A DNA stretch of 64,000 nucleotides, from NCBI GenBank assembly GCA_014529385.2, contig CM043959.1, positions 3,067,358 through 3,131,357 of the forward strand, written 5' to 3'. The translations under genes were made by a program, and so were the position numbers. Positions 63,894 to 64,000 of this stretch are shown here, in pieces. A model generated the notes under the pieces. It worked only from the letters and a program-made list of their open reading frames with translations, was not told where the DNA came from and did no database searches. Position 1 is the stretch's first letter. Each line of letters begins with the position of its first letter. The DNA is from Adiantum capillus-veneris (lineage: Eukaryota; Streptophyta; Polypodiopsida; Polypodiales; Pteridaceae).

Positions 63894-64000
63894 GCTGGAG
63901 GAAAGTGAGAGCCTTTGTGTAGCCTACAGGGCATCACTACTGGCCCCAGACTGTACATAGAGGGAAAGGAAGCACTTCATAGCTCTTAGCATGTGACAGA
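63894..64000. repeat. ~100-bp repeat shared with 58965-59066
   Basis: GCATCACTNNTGGC, TGTAC and TAGAGGGAAAGGAAGCAC are shared in the same orientation. This may be part of the element's 5' LTR joined to gag by a deletion, with the rest beyond the window. Confidence 0.55.

Noticed and set aside
1-64000. Endogenous pararetrovirus (caulimovirid) sequence
   Set aside because: RT-bearing elements all have LTRs plus integrase, or LINE architecture; no movement-protein or coat-protein motif was seen.
1-64000. tRNA or rRNA genes
   Set aside because: Only PBS sequences complementary to tRNA 3' ends were found, no cloverleaf-capable gene or rRNA core.

Overview
The window is repeat-dominated nuclear DNA of a land plant or close streptophyte relative. 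The evidence is Ty3/gypsy elements with plant-type primer-binding sites (tRNA-Asp-like and initiator-Met-like), plant-style chromoviruses, and a multi-exon nuclear gene fragment for an organellar ribosomal protein bL9. The gypsy and LINE types do not look like the common flowering-plant families, so a non-flowering lineage is my guess; the species cannot be named from sequence alone. No tRNA, rRNA, CRISPR array or prokaryotic gene was seen.

Region 1 (1-22184): the 3' part of an old Ty3/gypsy element on the + strand, split by a young full-length relative on the - strand (3606-20675; near-identical ~948-bp LTRs, ATATC target duplication). The young element reads gag, CCHC + protease, RT-RNase H-integrase, integrase tail + a second protease-like domain, spacer, then a long coiled-coil extra ORF. 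The two copies share the extra ORF.

Region 2 (22185-34919): a chromovirus chromodomain fragment (+), then a Helitron/Helentron-like Rep-helicase remnant (-) interrupted by 23085-33169. That block is bounded by GTGGG on both sides, and both outer ends are U3 ends of the same LTR family. Two LTRs meet U5-to-U5 in its middle. It also holds a solo LTR with its own AAAGC duplication, arrays of short repeats and a captured host exon.

Region 3 (35450-45573): a broken L1-like LINE (-), a Copia gag fragment (-) cut by a low-coding LTR element (LTRs at 38251 and 43668), which itself carries an L1-like LINE (+) ending in poly(A).

Region 4 (45574-56738): a head-to-tail series of non-LTR retrotransposon copies (+). 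Each boundary is a dinucleotide microsatellite, mostly (CT)n. The best copy has ORF1, an in-frame TGA followed by CGG, an APE-type endonuclease, RT and a C-terminal zinc finger.

Region 5 (56739-64000): the bL9 gene fragment (-) with four recognisable exons, then a decayed chromovirus (-) with 3' LTR, chromodomain, integrase, RNase H, RT, protease and part of gag.

Nearly all coding capacity is transposon-derived. The only host-gene signals are bL9 and a possible Lin0512-family exon.
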